A program made the position numbers and the translations under genes. Positions 37,998-45,405 of a DNA stretch of 64,000 bases are shown here, piece after piece. Below the pieces are notes generated by a model. It was not told the DNA's origin. It did not search any database and worked only from the letters and a program-made list of their open reading frames with translations. The DNA lies in assembly GCF_036242395.1 (NCBI RefSeq), contig NZ_CP108458.1:6882001-6946000 (forward strand). Reading direction: 5' to 3'. Positions within the stretch are counted from its first letter, which is position 1; every line of letters starts with the position of its first letter. Source of the DNA: Kitasatospora sp. NBC_01266. Lineage in GTDB: Bacteria > Actinomycetota > Actinomycetes > Streptomycetales > Streptomycetaceae.

Positions 37998-38960
37998 ATG
38001 CAGCTCCAGCAGCTCCGGTACTTCGTCGCCGTCGCCGAACTGCGGCACTTCACCCGCGCCGCCGAGCAGACGCATGTCGCGCAGCCCTCGCTCTCCCAGC
38101 AGATCCGGTCGCTGGAGAGGGAGTTGGGAGCCGAACTGGTCCACCGCGCGCGCGGCCACATCGCCCTCACCGACGCGGGCGAGGCGCTGCTGCCGCTGGC
38201 CCGCCGGATCCTGGCGGACGCCGAGAGCGCCCGGCTCGCGGTGCAGGAGACGGTGCAGCTGCGCCGCGGCCGGGTCCGGCTCGGCGCCCCGCCGAGCCTG
38301 TGCACCAGCCTGGTCCCGGACGTGCTGCGCGCCTACCGGTCCCGCTATCCGGACGTCGAGCTGCTGGTTCGCGAGGACGGCTCGCGCGACCTGGTCCGCA
38401 CCCTGGCGGCCGGCGAACTCGACCTCGCGCTGATCATCACATCGCAGGCCGACCCGGCGCCGGGCCTGGCGGTCACCGAACTGCTCTACGAGGACCTGGT
38501 GCTGGTCTCGGCCACCGCACCCAAGCGCCGCCGGGCCCGGATCGAGGACCTGCGCGGGCAGCCGCTGGTGATGTTCCGCGAGGGCTACGACCTGCGCGAG
38601 GCCACCCTGGCGGCCTGCCGGGCGGCCGGCTTCGAGCCCGAATTCTCGGTGGCGGGCGGCGAGATGGACGCCGTGCTCGGCTTCGTCCGAGCGGGCCTGG
38701 GGCCCGCGGTGCTGCCCGGCATGGTGGCCGCCCGCAGCGGACTCGCCGTCACTCCGTTCGCCGCGCCCGGGATCGGCCGGGTGATCGCGCTGGCCCGCGG
38801 CGCCGAACTGCCGCCCAGCCGGGCCGCCGCAGCGCTGCACCAGGTGCTGCTCGACCACCTCGTCCAGGCCGGCGCGGCCGGTGCGCTGCCACCGGGCACC
38901 CGGTTGCTGACACCCGAACGACCGTCGGCTGACGGTGCGTCAGCTGGGCGTCCCGGGTGA
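37998..38960 (+). CDS. LysR-family transcriptional regulator, divergent from sdhCAB
   Basis: 320 residues if started at ATG 37998, where the family-typical MQLQQLRYFVAVAEL begins; ATG 37986 would add four residues and could be a leaderless start. The helix-turn-helix is HFTRAAEQTHVAQPSLSQQIRSLERELGAEL (in parts: AEQTHVAQPSLSQQIRSLE). The effector-binding domain follows from about residue 90. By position it probably regulates succinate dehydrogenase and itself through the shared 84-bp region. A co-inducer cannot be inferred. Confidence 0.88.
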   Translation: MQLQQLRYFVAVAELRHFTRAAEQTHVAQPSLSQQIRSLERELGAELVHRARGHIALTDAGEALLPLARRILADAESARLAVQETVQLRRGRVRLGAPPSLCTSLVPDVLRAYRSRYPDVELLVREDGSRDLVRTLAAGELDLALIITSQADPAPGLAVTELLYEDLVLVSATAPKRRRARIEDLRGQPLVMFREGYDLREATLAACRAAGFEPEFSVAGGEMDAVLGFVRAGLGPAVLPGMVAARSGLAVTPFAAPGIGRVIALARGAELPPSRAAAALHQVLLDHLVQAGAAGALPPGTRLLTPERPSADGASAGRPG

Positions 38961-39163
38961 CCTGGCGCGGCACGGGCGCGCTCGGGTGGGCCGGGTGCGT
39001 GCAAGCCTCGAACGGCCACCCGTATCCTGGCCTACCAGCACGGACGCCGGTTCGCGGGAGCTGTCCCACCCGTTCCGGTCGCCGTCCCCACGCTCCACCC
39101 GCCGCAGCTTTCCCCTCAACCTTCCCCGACAGCCTGCCCCGCACTCGAACCGGACGGTTCTCA

Positions 39164-41071
39164 ATGACAGTACTTCCCGTGCAGAACGCCGATGTACCGC
39201 CGCAGGACCGCTCGGCCGGTCCTGCCGCCGATCGCACCACGGTCCTCACCGCTGACCTCCGTGAGGCCCTGCTCCGGTACGCGGAGCAGGGCGGTTTCAC
39301 GCTGGCCGCCGACACCCACGCCTGGTACGCCGCCGCCGACACCGTGACCGGCCCCGAGGAGGCCAGGGCCGCCTCCACCGTCCTGGCCGAGGTGCGCGGC
39401 TGCGACCTGAACGTGCTGCGCGAGGCCGCCGCGCTGCTGGCCGGTGAGGCCGCGCTGCGCGAACCGACCACGCTCACCGAGGTGCTGACCCTGCTGGCGC
39501 TGCTGCGCCGGGTCCGGGAGACCGCCACGACGCTGCGCACCGGCGCCTACGAGGCGGACCTGGACGCGCTCGCGGCGGCCACCGCCAACGGCAGCTGGCG
39601 CAAGGAGCGGGGGCTGCGGATCTCCTGGGGCCGCCGCCGCAAGCTGCGCGCCGAGGCCAAGCGGCTGGCCGTCGCCGACCGCCCGCGCCGCGAGGCGCTG
39701 CACGTGGCGCTGATCGCCGCCGCCGCCGAGCGCGCCGAGTGGCAGGCGCTCTCGCCCGCGCCCGGCAGCACCGCCCGCCCGGTCGACGCCGAGCTGCTGG
39801 AGAGCACCGGGCTGGCCGCCGACACCCTGGCCGGCGCCCTGCGCGGTCTCGGCCGGCTGCTGGCGGACCGCGAGCTGACCGAGCTTCCGTTCGCCGAGCT
39901 GGGCGAACTGATCGACGCCCTGGCCGCCGACGAGGGCACCCTCTACCGCCTCCCGGAGCTGCGCACCCTGCACGCCACCCTGGAGGAGGGCGGCCTGACC
40001 GAGCTGCTCACCGAGCTGGCGGCCGCCCGTGCGGACAGTGCGGAGGCCCTGACCGCGTACCTGCGCTTCGAGGGCGGGGACGCCGACGAGGACGAGGACG
40101 AGGAGGCGGCGGAGGCCGCGACTGCGGCTGCGGTCGCGGAGGTCGCCGAGGCCGAGGGCGAGGGTGGTGAGGTCGAGGCCGAGGTTGAGATCGAGCTGCC
40201 GGCCCAGGCCACGGCGGAGCCGGTGATCACGGTCGAAGCCGAAGCCGAGGCTGAGGTCGAGGCCGTGCTGCCGGCCCAGGCAGTGGCGGAGCCCGAGCTC
40301 GAGCCGGCTGCTGAGTCGCAGGTCGAGGCCGAGGTCGAGCCGGTGGCCGAAATCGAGCCGGTGGCCGAGCTGGAGCCGGAGACCGCTCCCGAGCCCGTGG
40401 CCGAGGTCGAGCCGCAGGTTGCCGCAGAGCCCGAGGTTGAGCCCGAGGTCGTGGCTGAGCCCGAACTTGAGGTAGAGCCCGAGGCCGAGGCTGAAGCCGA
40501 GTCCGAGAGCGAGCCCGAGGCGGTAGCGGAGCCCGAGCTTGAGGTCGAGCCGGCGGCCGACGCTGTCGTCGACCCGGTGGTCGAGCCCGAGCCCGAGCCC
40601 GAGGCCGAGCCCGAGGCCGAGCTTGAGGCCGTCGAGGCCGCACCTTCGGCTGAAGCCGCCCCCGAGCCGGCGATTGCCCCCGAGCCCGTCGCGGAGGCAG
40701 TCGTCCCGGTTGAGGAGCCCGTCGCCGTCGAGCCCTCCGTCGAGGAGCCCGCCGCCCCGGTTGAGGAGCCCGCCGCCGAGGCTGTCGCCCCCGTCGAGGA
40801 GCCCCCCGCCGAGGAGCCCGCTACCGACGAGCCCGCCGCCAAGCGTTCGCGGCGTCCGAAGAAGCCCGAGCTCGCCCCGGGTCGCCCCATCACCGCGTAC
40901 TCCGCCGACGAGCTCCTCGCCCTGGTCCGCTGGATCGACAGCGACTACGTCGAGCGCACCGACGACGAGCTGCTCCGCGCCGCCATGAAGGAGCTGGGCT
41001 TCGCCCGGCTCGGCCCCCGCATCAAGGAGGCCCTGGCCACCGCCGTCACCGCCGCCCGCACCGCCGAGTAA
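39164..41071 (+). CDS. acidic-repeat protein with helicase-accessory-like ends
   Basis: 635 residues from ATG 39164; the longer frame adds non-coding-looking sequence. The N-terminal 300 residues are helical and basic in the middle (WRKERGLRISWGRRRKLRAEAKRL). Residues about 300-570 are an almost pure Glu/Pro/Val/Ala repeat (EPEVEPEV, EPVAEVEP and similar). The last 65 residues (ITAYSADELLALVRWIDSD, RTDDELLRAAMKELGFARLG) look like the winged-helix end, DUF3320-type, of large DUF4011-class helicases, and the N-terminal part also recalls an inserted region of those proteins. No ATPase motif is present. It may be a cut-down accessory of such helicases; the function is unknown. Confidence 0.7.
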   Translation: MTVLPVQNADVPPQDRSAGPAADRTTVLTADLREALLRYAEQGGFTLAADTHAWYAAADTVTGPEEARAASTVLAEVRGCDLNVLREAAALLAGEAALREPTTLTEVLTLLALLRRVRETATTLRTGAYEADLDALAAATANGSWRKERGLRISWGRRRKLRAEAKRLAVADRPRREALHVALIAAAAERAEWQALSPAPGSTARPVDAELLESTGLAADTLAGALRGLGRLLADRELTELPFAELGELIDALAADEGTLYRLPELRTLHATLEEGGLTELLTELAAARADSAEALTAYLRFEGGDADEDEDEEAAEAATAAAVAEVAEAEGEGGEVEAEVEIELPAQATAEPVITVEAEAEAEVEAVLPAQAVAEPELEPAAESQVEAEVEPVAEIEPVAELEPETAPEPVAEVEPQVAAEPEVEPEVVAEPELEVEPEAEAEAESESEPEAVAEPELEVEPAADAVVDPVVEPEPEPEAEPEAELEAVEAAPSAEAAPEPAIAPEPVAEAVVPVEEPVAVEPSVEEPAAPVEEPAAEAVAPVEEPPAEEPATDEPAAKRSRRPKKPELAPGRPITAYSADELLALVRWIDSDYVERTDDELLRAAMKELGFARLGPRIKEALATAVTAARTAE

Positions 41072-41100
41072 GACGCGAGCGGGATCCGCAGCACACCACA

Positions 41101-41142
41101 GGGCCCGGCCCGAGCGAGTCACCCTTCGCTCGGGCCGGGCCC
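41101..41142. terminator. bidirectional terminator
   Basis: The 17-base arms GGGCCCGGCCCGAGCGA (41101-41117) and TCGCTCGGGCCGGGCCC (41126-41142) pair perfectly around an 8-base loop, between convergent genes. Confidence 0.9.
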
Positions 41143-41182
41143 GGTTCATGGGGGCGCCGCCCGCCCGTTGCTCAGCAGCGGC

Positions 41183-41575
41183 TCAGCAACTGCGCAGCTC
41201 GGCGGTCTGGTTGAGCAACTGCGCCCGCATCGACACGAACGACCGGTAGGCGGCCCCCTGCTCCGCCCCGACCGGGAACACCGCCACCCGGTGGCAGTTC
41301 ATGAACGCCAGCCGCACCCCGAAGTGCCGCTCCAGGCTGCCCCGGATCGAGTCGCTCGCCATCGCGCGCAGCAACTGCCCGCGCTCGGCGTCCGACGGCG
41401 GCTCCTCGTGGTTGTCCGCGAACGGCGCGCCACCGGCGGCCAGTTCGGCGGTGAGCCGCTCGACCATCCGGTACGCGAAGGGCAGCGAGTCGCGGACCGT
41501 GGCCACGAAGTCGGCTTCGGCCACCTCTCCGGCTTCGGCCTGGGCGAGCAGCTCGGGGGAGACGGTGAGGGACAT
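41183..41575 (-). CDS. SCO5389-family protein
   Basis: 130 residues from ATG 41575, with GGAG six bases upstream. The sequence MSLTVSPELLAQAEAGEV, FADNHEEPPSDAERGQLLRA and HFGVRLAFMNCHRVAVFPVG matches my memory of the small SCO5389-type proteins of Streptomyces. It is soluble and mainly helical, with no known catalytic motif. The role is unknown. Confidence 0.75.
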   Translation of the reverse strand: MSLTVSPELLAQAEAGEVAEADFVATVRDSLPFAYRMVERLTAELAAGGAPFADNHEEPPSDAERGQLLRAMASDSIRGSLERHFGVRLAFMNCHRVAVFPVGAEQGAAYRSFVSMRAQLLNQTAELRSC

Positions 41576-41739
41576 GGGCGGCTCCGATCGCCAGCGATGA
41601 GGGAAATGAAATCCATTTCCACTTACGGCCACTGATGGTGGCCCAGACCTGACGCCCTGTCAACCGACACCCCGACGCCCCTGTCCCGGGCCGCCCCGGC
41701 ACCTCCGCCGCGCCGCACGCAAAGCCGTTGCACGCAAAA

Positions 41740-41774
41740 GCCCCGGGTGCCGACCTGAGGTCGGTACCCGGGGC
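41740..41774 (-). terminator. intrinsic terminator of the penicillin-binding protein gene
   Basis: The 16-base arms (41740-41755 and 41759-41774, one G-T pair) form a hairpin around a 3-base loop, and the minus-strand transcript continues with TTTT. It is 24 bp after the stop codon and is the only hairpin in the window I saw with a clear U-run. Confidence 0.9.
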
Positions 41775-41797
41775 GGCCGCGCTGCCCGGGAAGGCGC

Positions 41798-43843
41798 CTA
41801 CTGCAGCGGCACCGACGGCAGCGAGCTCGGCGGCGTCCCCTGCAGGGCCCCGGTCATCGAGTCGCGCCAGATCGGGCCGGCCAGCGTGCCACCGAACGCC
41901 TGCGCGACGTACTGCCCGCCGATCCGCTGCCCGTTCAGCGAGGTGGTGCCGTTGTCGTCGCTCACCACGGTCGCCCCCGACAGCTCGGGGGTGTAGCCGA
42001 CGAACCAGACCTGGTTCCCGTCGTTGGTGGTACCGGTCTTGCCCGCGCTGTCCCGGTCGGTCAGGCCCGCCGGTGCGCCGGTGCCGTCCTGCACCACGCC
42101 CTTGAGCATGGTGCTCACGGTGTCCGCCGTGTCGGTCGACATCACCTGGCTGCACTGGCTCTGCGGCACGTCCAGCGACTTGCCGTCGGCGTTGGTCACG
42201 CTGGTGATCGCGGTCGGCGAGCAGTAGGTGCCGTGCGCGGCGAAGGTGGCGTACACGCTGGCCATCTCCAGCGGGGTCAGGTCGTTGCTGCCCAGCGCCA
42301 TCGACGGCACGACCTGGAGCTGCTCGCCGCCGGCCTGCTGGGTGATGCCCATCTTGTTGGCCATCTGCGCCACGTTGCACAGCCCGGTGTCCGCCTCCAG
42401 CGAGGCGAAGTAGGTGTTCACCGACTCCGCCATGGCCGGGGCCATGGTGAACGGGCCGACCAGCGAGGTGCTGTCGTTGTGCACGGTGCCGGTGTTCTTG
42501 AACTTGCCGCCGTTGCAGTCGGTCATGCTCGGCCACGCCATGCTGTACGGCGAGGGGTAGGACTGCGAGGGCGTGATGCCGTTCTCCAGCGCCGCCGCCG
42601 CCACGATCGGCTTGAAGGTCGAGCCGGTCGGGAACCCGAGGCCGCCGCCCATCGACTTGCCGACGTTCAGGTTGATCTGGGTCTGGTTGGCGTTGACACC
42701 GTACGGGCGGCTCTGGCCCATCGCGATGATCTTCCCGGTGCCGGGCTGCACCTCGGTCATCGCGGTCGCGGCCTTGTCGCTGGCGTACACGTGGCTGGTC
42801 ACCGAGGCCTGCAGCGCGGCCTGCGCGTTGGGATCGAGGGTGGTGTGGATCTGCAGCCCGCCGCGCTGCCAGAGCGCCTGCCGGGCCTGCGAACTGTCGC
42901 CGAACGCCGGGTCGGTGAGGACCTGGTTCTTCACGTAGTCGCAGAAGAAGCCCTCACCCTGCTGGGCCGTGATGCAGCCCTGCAGCGGCTTGCTGACGTT
43001 CAGCGTGATCGGCGTGCCGATCGCCTCGTCGGCCTGCGCCTGGGTGATCGTCCCGTACTGCGCCATCTTCTTCAGGACGGTGTCCCGGCGTTCCTTGGCG
43101 GTCTTCGGGTTGATGATCGGGTCGTAGCCGGTGGGCGACTGCACCATGCCGGCCAGCAGCGCGGCCTGCGGCAGCGTGAGGTCCTTGGCGTGCACGCTGA
43201 AGTACCGCTCCGAGGCCGCCTCGATCCCGTACGCCTGCTCACCGAAGAAGGTGATGTTCAGGTAGTTGGTCAGGATCTGGTCCTTGCTCAAGGTCTGCTC
43301 GACCTTGATCGCGTACTTCATCTCCTTGACCTTGCGCCCCACGGTCTGGGCCTGGGCCGCCTGCACGGCCGCCGCGTCGTCCCCGGCCTCCTCGACGAAC
43401 ACGTTCTTCACGTACTGCTGGGTGAGCGTCGAGGCTCCCTGGGTACCCGACCCTGAGGCGTTGTTGTTCAGCGCCCGCAGCACGCCCTTCACGTCGATCG
43501 CGCCGTGCTGGTAGAAGCGGTTGTCCTCGATGTCCACCAGCGCCGACTTCATCAGCGGGGATATCTGGTCACTCGGCACCACCGTGCGGTCGCGGTCGTA
43601 GACGGTGGCGATCACGCCGCCGTTCGCGTCGTAGATCGTGGAGGCCTGGGAGAGAGGCGGAGCGGTGAAATCGTCGGGCAGGCTGTTGAAGTCGCCTACG
43701 GCGCCCTTCGCGCCCAGTCCGATCCCGCCGACCGCGGGCAGCGCCAGCCCCGCGGTGAGTGCGCCGGCCACCACGCTGACGCCCAGGAACGTGGCGGTGA
43801 GCTTGGTTTTGTGGACGAACGAGCCCTTGTGCGACGAAGACAT
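41798..43843 (-). CDS. class A penicillin-binding protein (transglycosylase/transpeptidase)
   Basis: 681 residues from ATG 43843. One N-terminal membrane segment (TATFLGVSVVAGALTAGLAL) is followed by a GT51 domain with VDIEDNRFYQHGAIDVKG, GASTLTQQYVKN and ITFFGEQAYGIEAAS, and by a transpeptidase domain with GSTFKPI (SxxK), ESVN (SxN) and SAGKTGTT (KTG). It polymerises and cross-links peptidoglycan outside the membrane. The promoter region upstream (43850-43930) is relatively A/T-rich. Confidence 0.95.
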   Translation of the reverse strand: MSSSHKGSFVHKTKLTATFLGVSVVAGALTAGLALPAVGGIGLGAKGAVGDFNSLPDDFTAPPLSQASTIYDANGGVIATVYDRDRTVVPSDQISPLMKSALVDIEDNRFYQHGAIDVKGVLRALNNNASGSGTQGASTLTQQYVKNVFVEEAGDDAAAVQAAQAQTVGRKVKEMKYAIKVEQTLSKDQILTNYLNITFFGEQAYGIEAASERYFSVHAKDLTLPQAALLAGMVQSPTGYDPIINPKTAKERRDTVLKKMAQYGTITQAQADEAIGTPITLNVSKPLQGCITAQQGEGFFCDYVKNQVLTDPAFGDSSQARQALWQRGGLQIHTTLDPNAQAALQASVTSHVYASDKAATAMTEVQPGTGKIIAMGQSRPYGVNANQTQINLNVGKSMGGGLGFPTGSTFKPIVAAAALENGITPSQSYPSPYSMAWPSMTDCNGGKFKNTGTVHNDSTSLVGPFTMAPAMAESVNTYFASLEADTGLCNVAQMANKMGITQQAGGEQLQVVPSMALGSNDLTPLEMASVYATFAAHGTYCSPTAITSVTNADGKSLDVPQSQCSQVMSTDTADTVSTMLKGVVQDGTGAPAGLTDRDSAGKTGTTNDGNQVWFVGYTPELSGATVVSDDNGTTSLNGQRIGGQYVAQAFGGTLAGPIWRDSMTGALQGTPPSSLPSVPLQ

Positions 43844-43972
43844 GGACGGAAGCCTAAGCAGCAAACATGAGTAAATCGGACCAGTTCGTGCGCGCTTCAT
43901 GTCACAAGCCTGCGACAATATGTCCCAAATGATCACTCCGGGGTTGGATCATGGGAGCGGAGGTACTGCCTC

Positions 43973-44623
43973 ATGACCGCGACCGTCCCCCCGCACACCC
44001 CCGCGCTGCCCGGGCCGCTGGCCGCGCTGGCCCCGTTCCTGACCCACTACGGCTACCTGGCCGTCGGCCTGCTGGTGCTGCTGGACAACGCCGCCATCCC
44101 GGTCCCCGGGCAGACCGTGCTGATCCTGGCCGCCGTCTATGCCGGGGCCGGGCAGCTGAACCTGGCGGCGGTGATCGCGGTCGCGGTGGTCGCGGCGGTG
44201 CTCGGCGACTGCCTGGGCTACCTGCTGGGCTGCTACGGCGGCCGGGCGCTGGTGCACCGCTACGGGCGCTACGTCGGACTGAGCGGCGCCCGGCTGCAGA
44301 AGGCGGAGGACTTCTTCGAGCGCAACGGCGGCAAGGTGATCCTGGTGGCCCGCTTCATCGACGGGCTGCGCCAGACCAACGGCATCATCGCCGGCACCAC
44401 TGGGATGCCGTTCCGCCGCTTCATGCTCTGGAACACCCTGGGCGCGCTGCTCTGGGTCGGCACCTGGAGCACCGCCGGCTACCTGGCGGGCAGCGACATC
44501 GACCAGGTCTACCGGACGGCGCTGCGCTACCAGCTCTACCTGCTGCTGGCCGTCGCCGCGCTGCTGATCGCGCTCGGCACCCGGCACCTGCTGCGCCGGC
44601 GCGCCCGCGGACGCCGCCGCTGA
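43973..44623 (+). CDS. DedA-family membrane protein
   Basis: 216 residues. The family signature appears in YGYLAVGLLVLLDNAAIPVPGQTVL, ALGDCLGYLLGCYGGR-like text (VLGDCLGYLLGCYGGRAL) and the re-entrant segment VARFIDGLRQTNGIIAGTTGM, with conserved acidic and basic residues. Five or so membrane segments are predicted. DedA proteins are thought to move lipid carriers such as undecaprenyl phosphate or phospholipids across the membrane. It diverges from the penicillin-binding protein gene, so both may serve the envelope. Confidence 0.9.
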   Translation: MTATVPPHTPALPGPLAALAPFLTHYGYLAVGLLVLLDNAAIPVPGQTVLILAAVYAGAGQLNLAAVIAVAVVAAVLGDCLGYLLGCYGGRALVHRYGRYVGLSGARLQKAEDFFERNGGKVILVARFIDGLRQTNGIIAGTTGMPFRRFMLWNTLGALLWVGTWSTAGYLAGSDIDQVYRTALRYQLYLLLAVAALLIALGTRHLLRRRARGRRR

Positions 44624-44663
44624 GGGGGAACGGACACCCCAGCGGCGGCGCGGCGCGCTCGGC

Positions 44664-44849
44664 TCAGGGGAGCACCCGCTCGACCGCGGAGGCGCCTTCC
44701 CGCTCCAGCGTCTTGCGCGCCTTCTCGATCAGTTCGGGGGTCGGGTCCTGGCCGCTGGCCATCACCAGGTCGATCGGGTCGATGGGGTGCTCGGCCCCCG
44801 TGTGCAGCAGGCGGTCGGGCGTGGGCGACTCGTCGATGGGCTCGGACAT
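44664..44849 (-). CDS. small acidic hypothetical protein (61 aa)
   Basis: 61 residues with GGAGG ahead of the ATG (44849). The sequence is acidic and helical at the end (PTPELIEKARKTLEREGASAVERVL). No family is recognised, but the ribosome site and codon use support expression. Confidence 0.65.
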   Translation of the reverse strand: MSEPIDESPTPDRLLHTGAEHPIDPIDLVMASGQDPTPELIEKARKTLEREGASAVERVLP

Positions 44850-45008
44850 GGGAGGCCTCCGTGGTTCGGGGCGTTGTCGGCCGGTTGGCCCTGCTCTCCC
44901 GAGTGTGGAGCCGAACCGGTGGCCCGCGCACCTCAGACCGGCCGGTAATGACCGGGCGGCACACCCCGGGCCGCCGCCCGCGCCGGTTCGCCCCCTTGGC
45001 CGCGTTGA

Positions 45009-45033
45009 GCACGCCCCCGCGCTGGGGGCGTGC
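45009..45033. promoter_or_regulatory. hairpin in the leader of the 116-residue protein gene
   Basis: GCACGCCCCC-GCGCT-GGGGGCGTGC has 10-base arms and ends 13 bp before the ATG at 45047. It may be an operator, an attenuator or a terminator for upstream readthrough. Confidence 0.5.
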
Positions 45034-45046
45034 TTAACCTGCGGTC

Positions 45047-45397
45047 ATGACCAGCCACGATGTGACGTCCCGGGTCGGGGCGCGTTCCCGGGAGCAGGTT
45101 GAGAGCGCGCTCGCGCGCCTGGAGTACATCGGCGACACCCCGTTCGAGCCCTCGCACGCTCGCGAAGGTGCGCTGGACGGCTACCGCTGGGCGCTCGGCC
45201 ACAGTCGGCTCGCCCCGATCACCGCCAGCGTCGCCAGCGGACCCGAGGGCCCCTGCCCGGCGCAGCTCGGCGCCGAGCAGCAGGCCGCCCAGGTCCGCGA
45301 GCTGGACGTGCGGCTGGCGGACGAGGTGCGCGACCACGCCCGCGGCGTGCACGACGCCATCGCCTGGATCTCCGGGCGCAGCGACGTGCAGCCTTAG
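45047..45397 (+). CDS. conserved-looking hypothetical protein (116 aa)
   Basis: 116 residues, mostly charged and helical (RSREQVESALARLEYIGDTPFEPS, RELDVRLADEVRDHARGVHDAIAWISGR, given here in parts). No signal or membrane segment. The codon use is strongly GC3-biased. I recognise no domain. It ends eight bases before the convergent S9 peptidase gene. Confidence 0.65.
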   Translation: MTSHDVTSRVGARSREQVESALARLEYIGDTPFEPSHAREGALDGYRWALGHSRLAPITASVASGPEGPCPAQLGAEQQAAQVRELDVRLADEVRDHARGVHDAIAWISGRSDVQP

Positions 45398-45405
45398 CTT
45401 GATCG

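Noticed and set aside
39161..41149. Leftward Gly/Leu-rich frame of 662 codons
   Set aside because: The mirror of the Glu/Pro/Val repeat in the other strand; the apparent repeats are a by-product of the GAG-rich sense codons.
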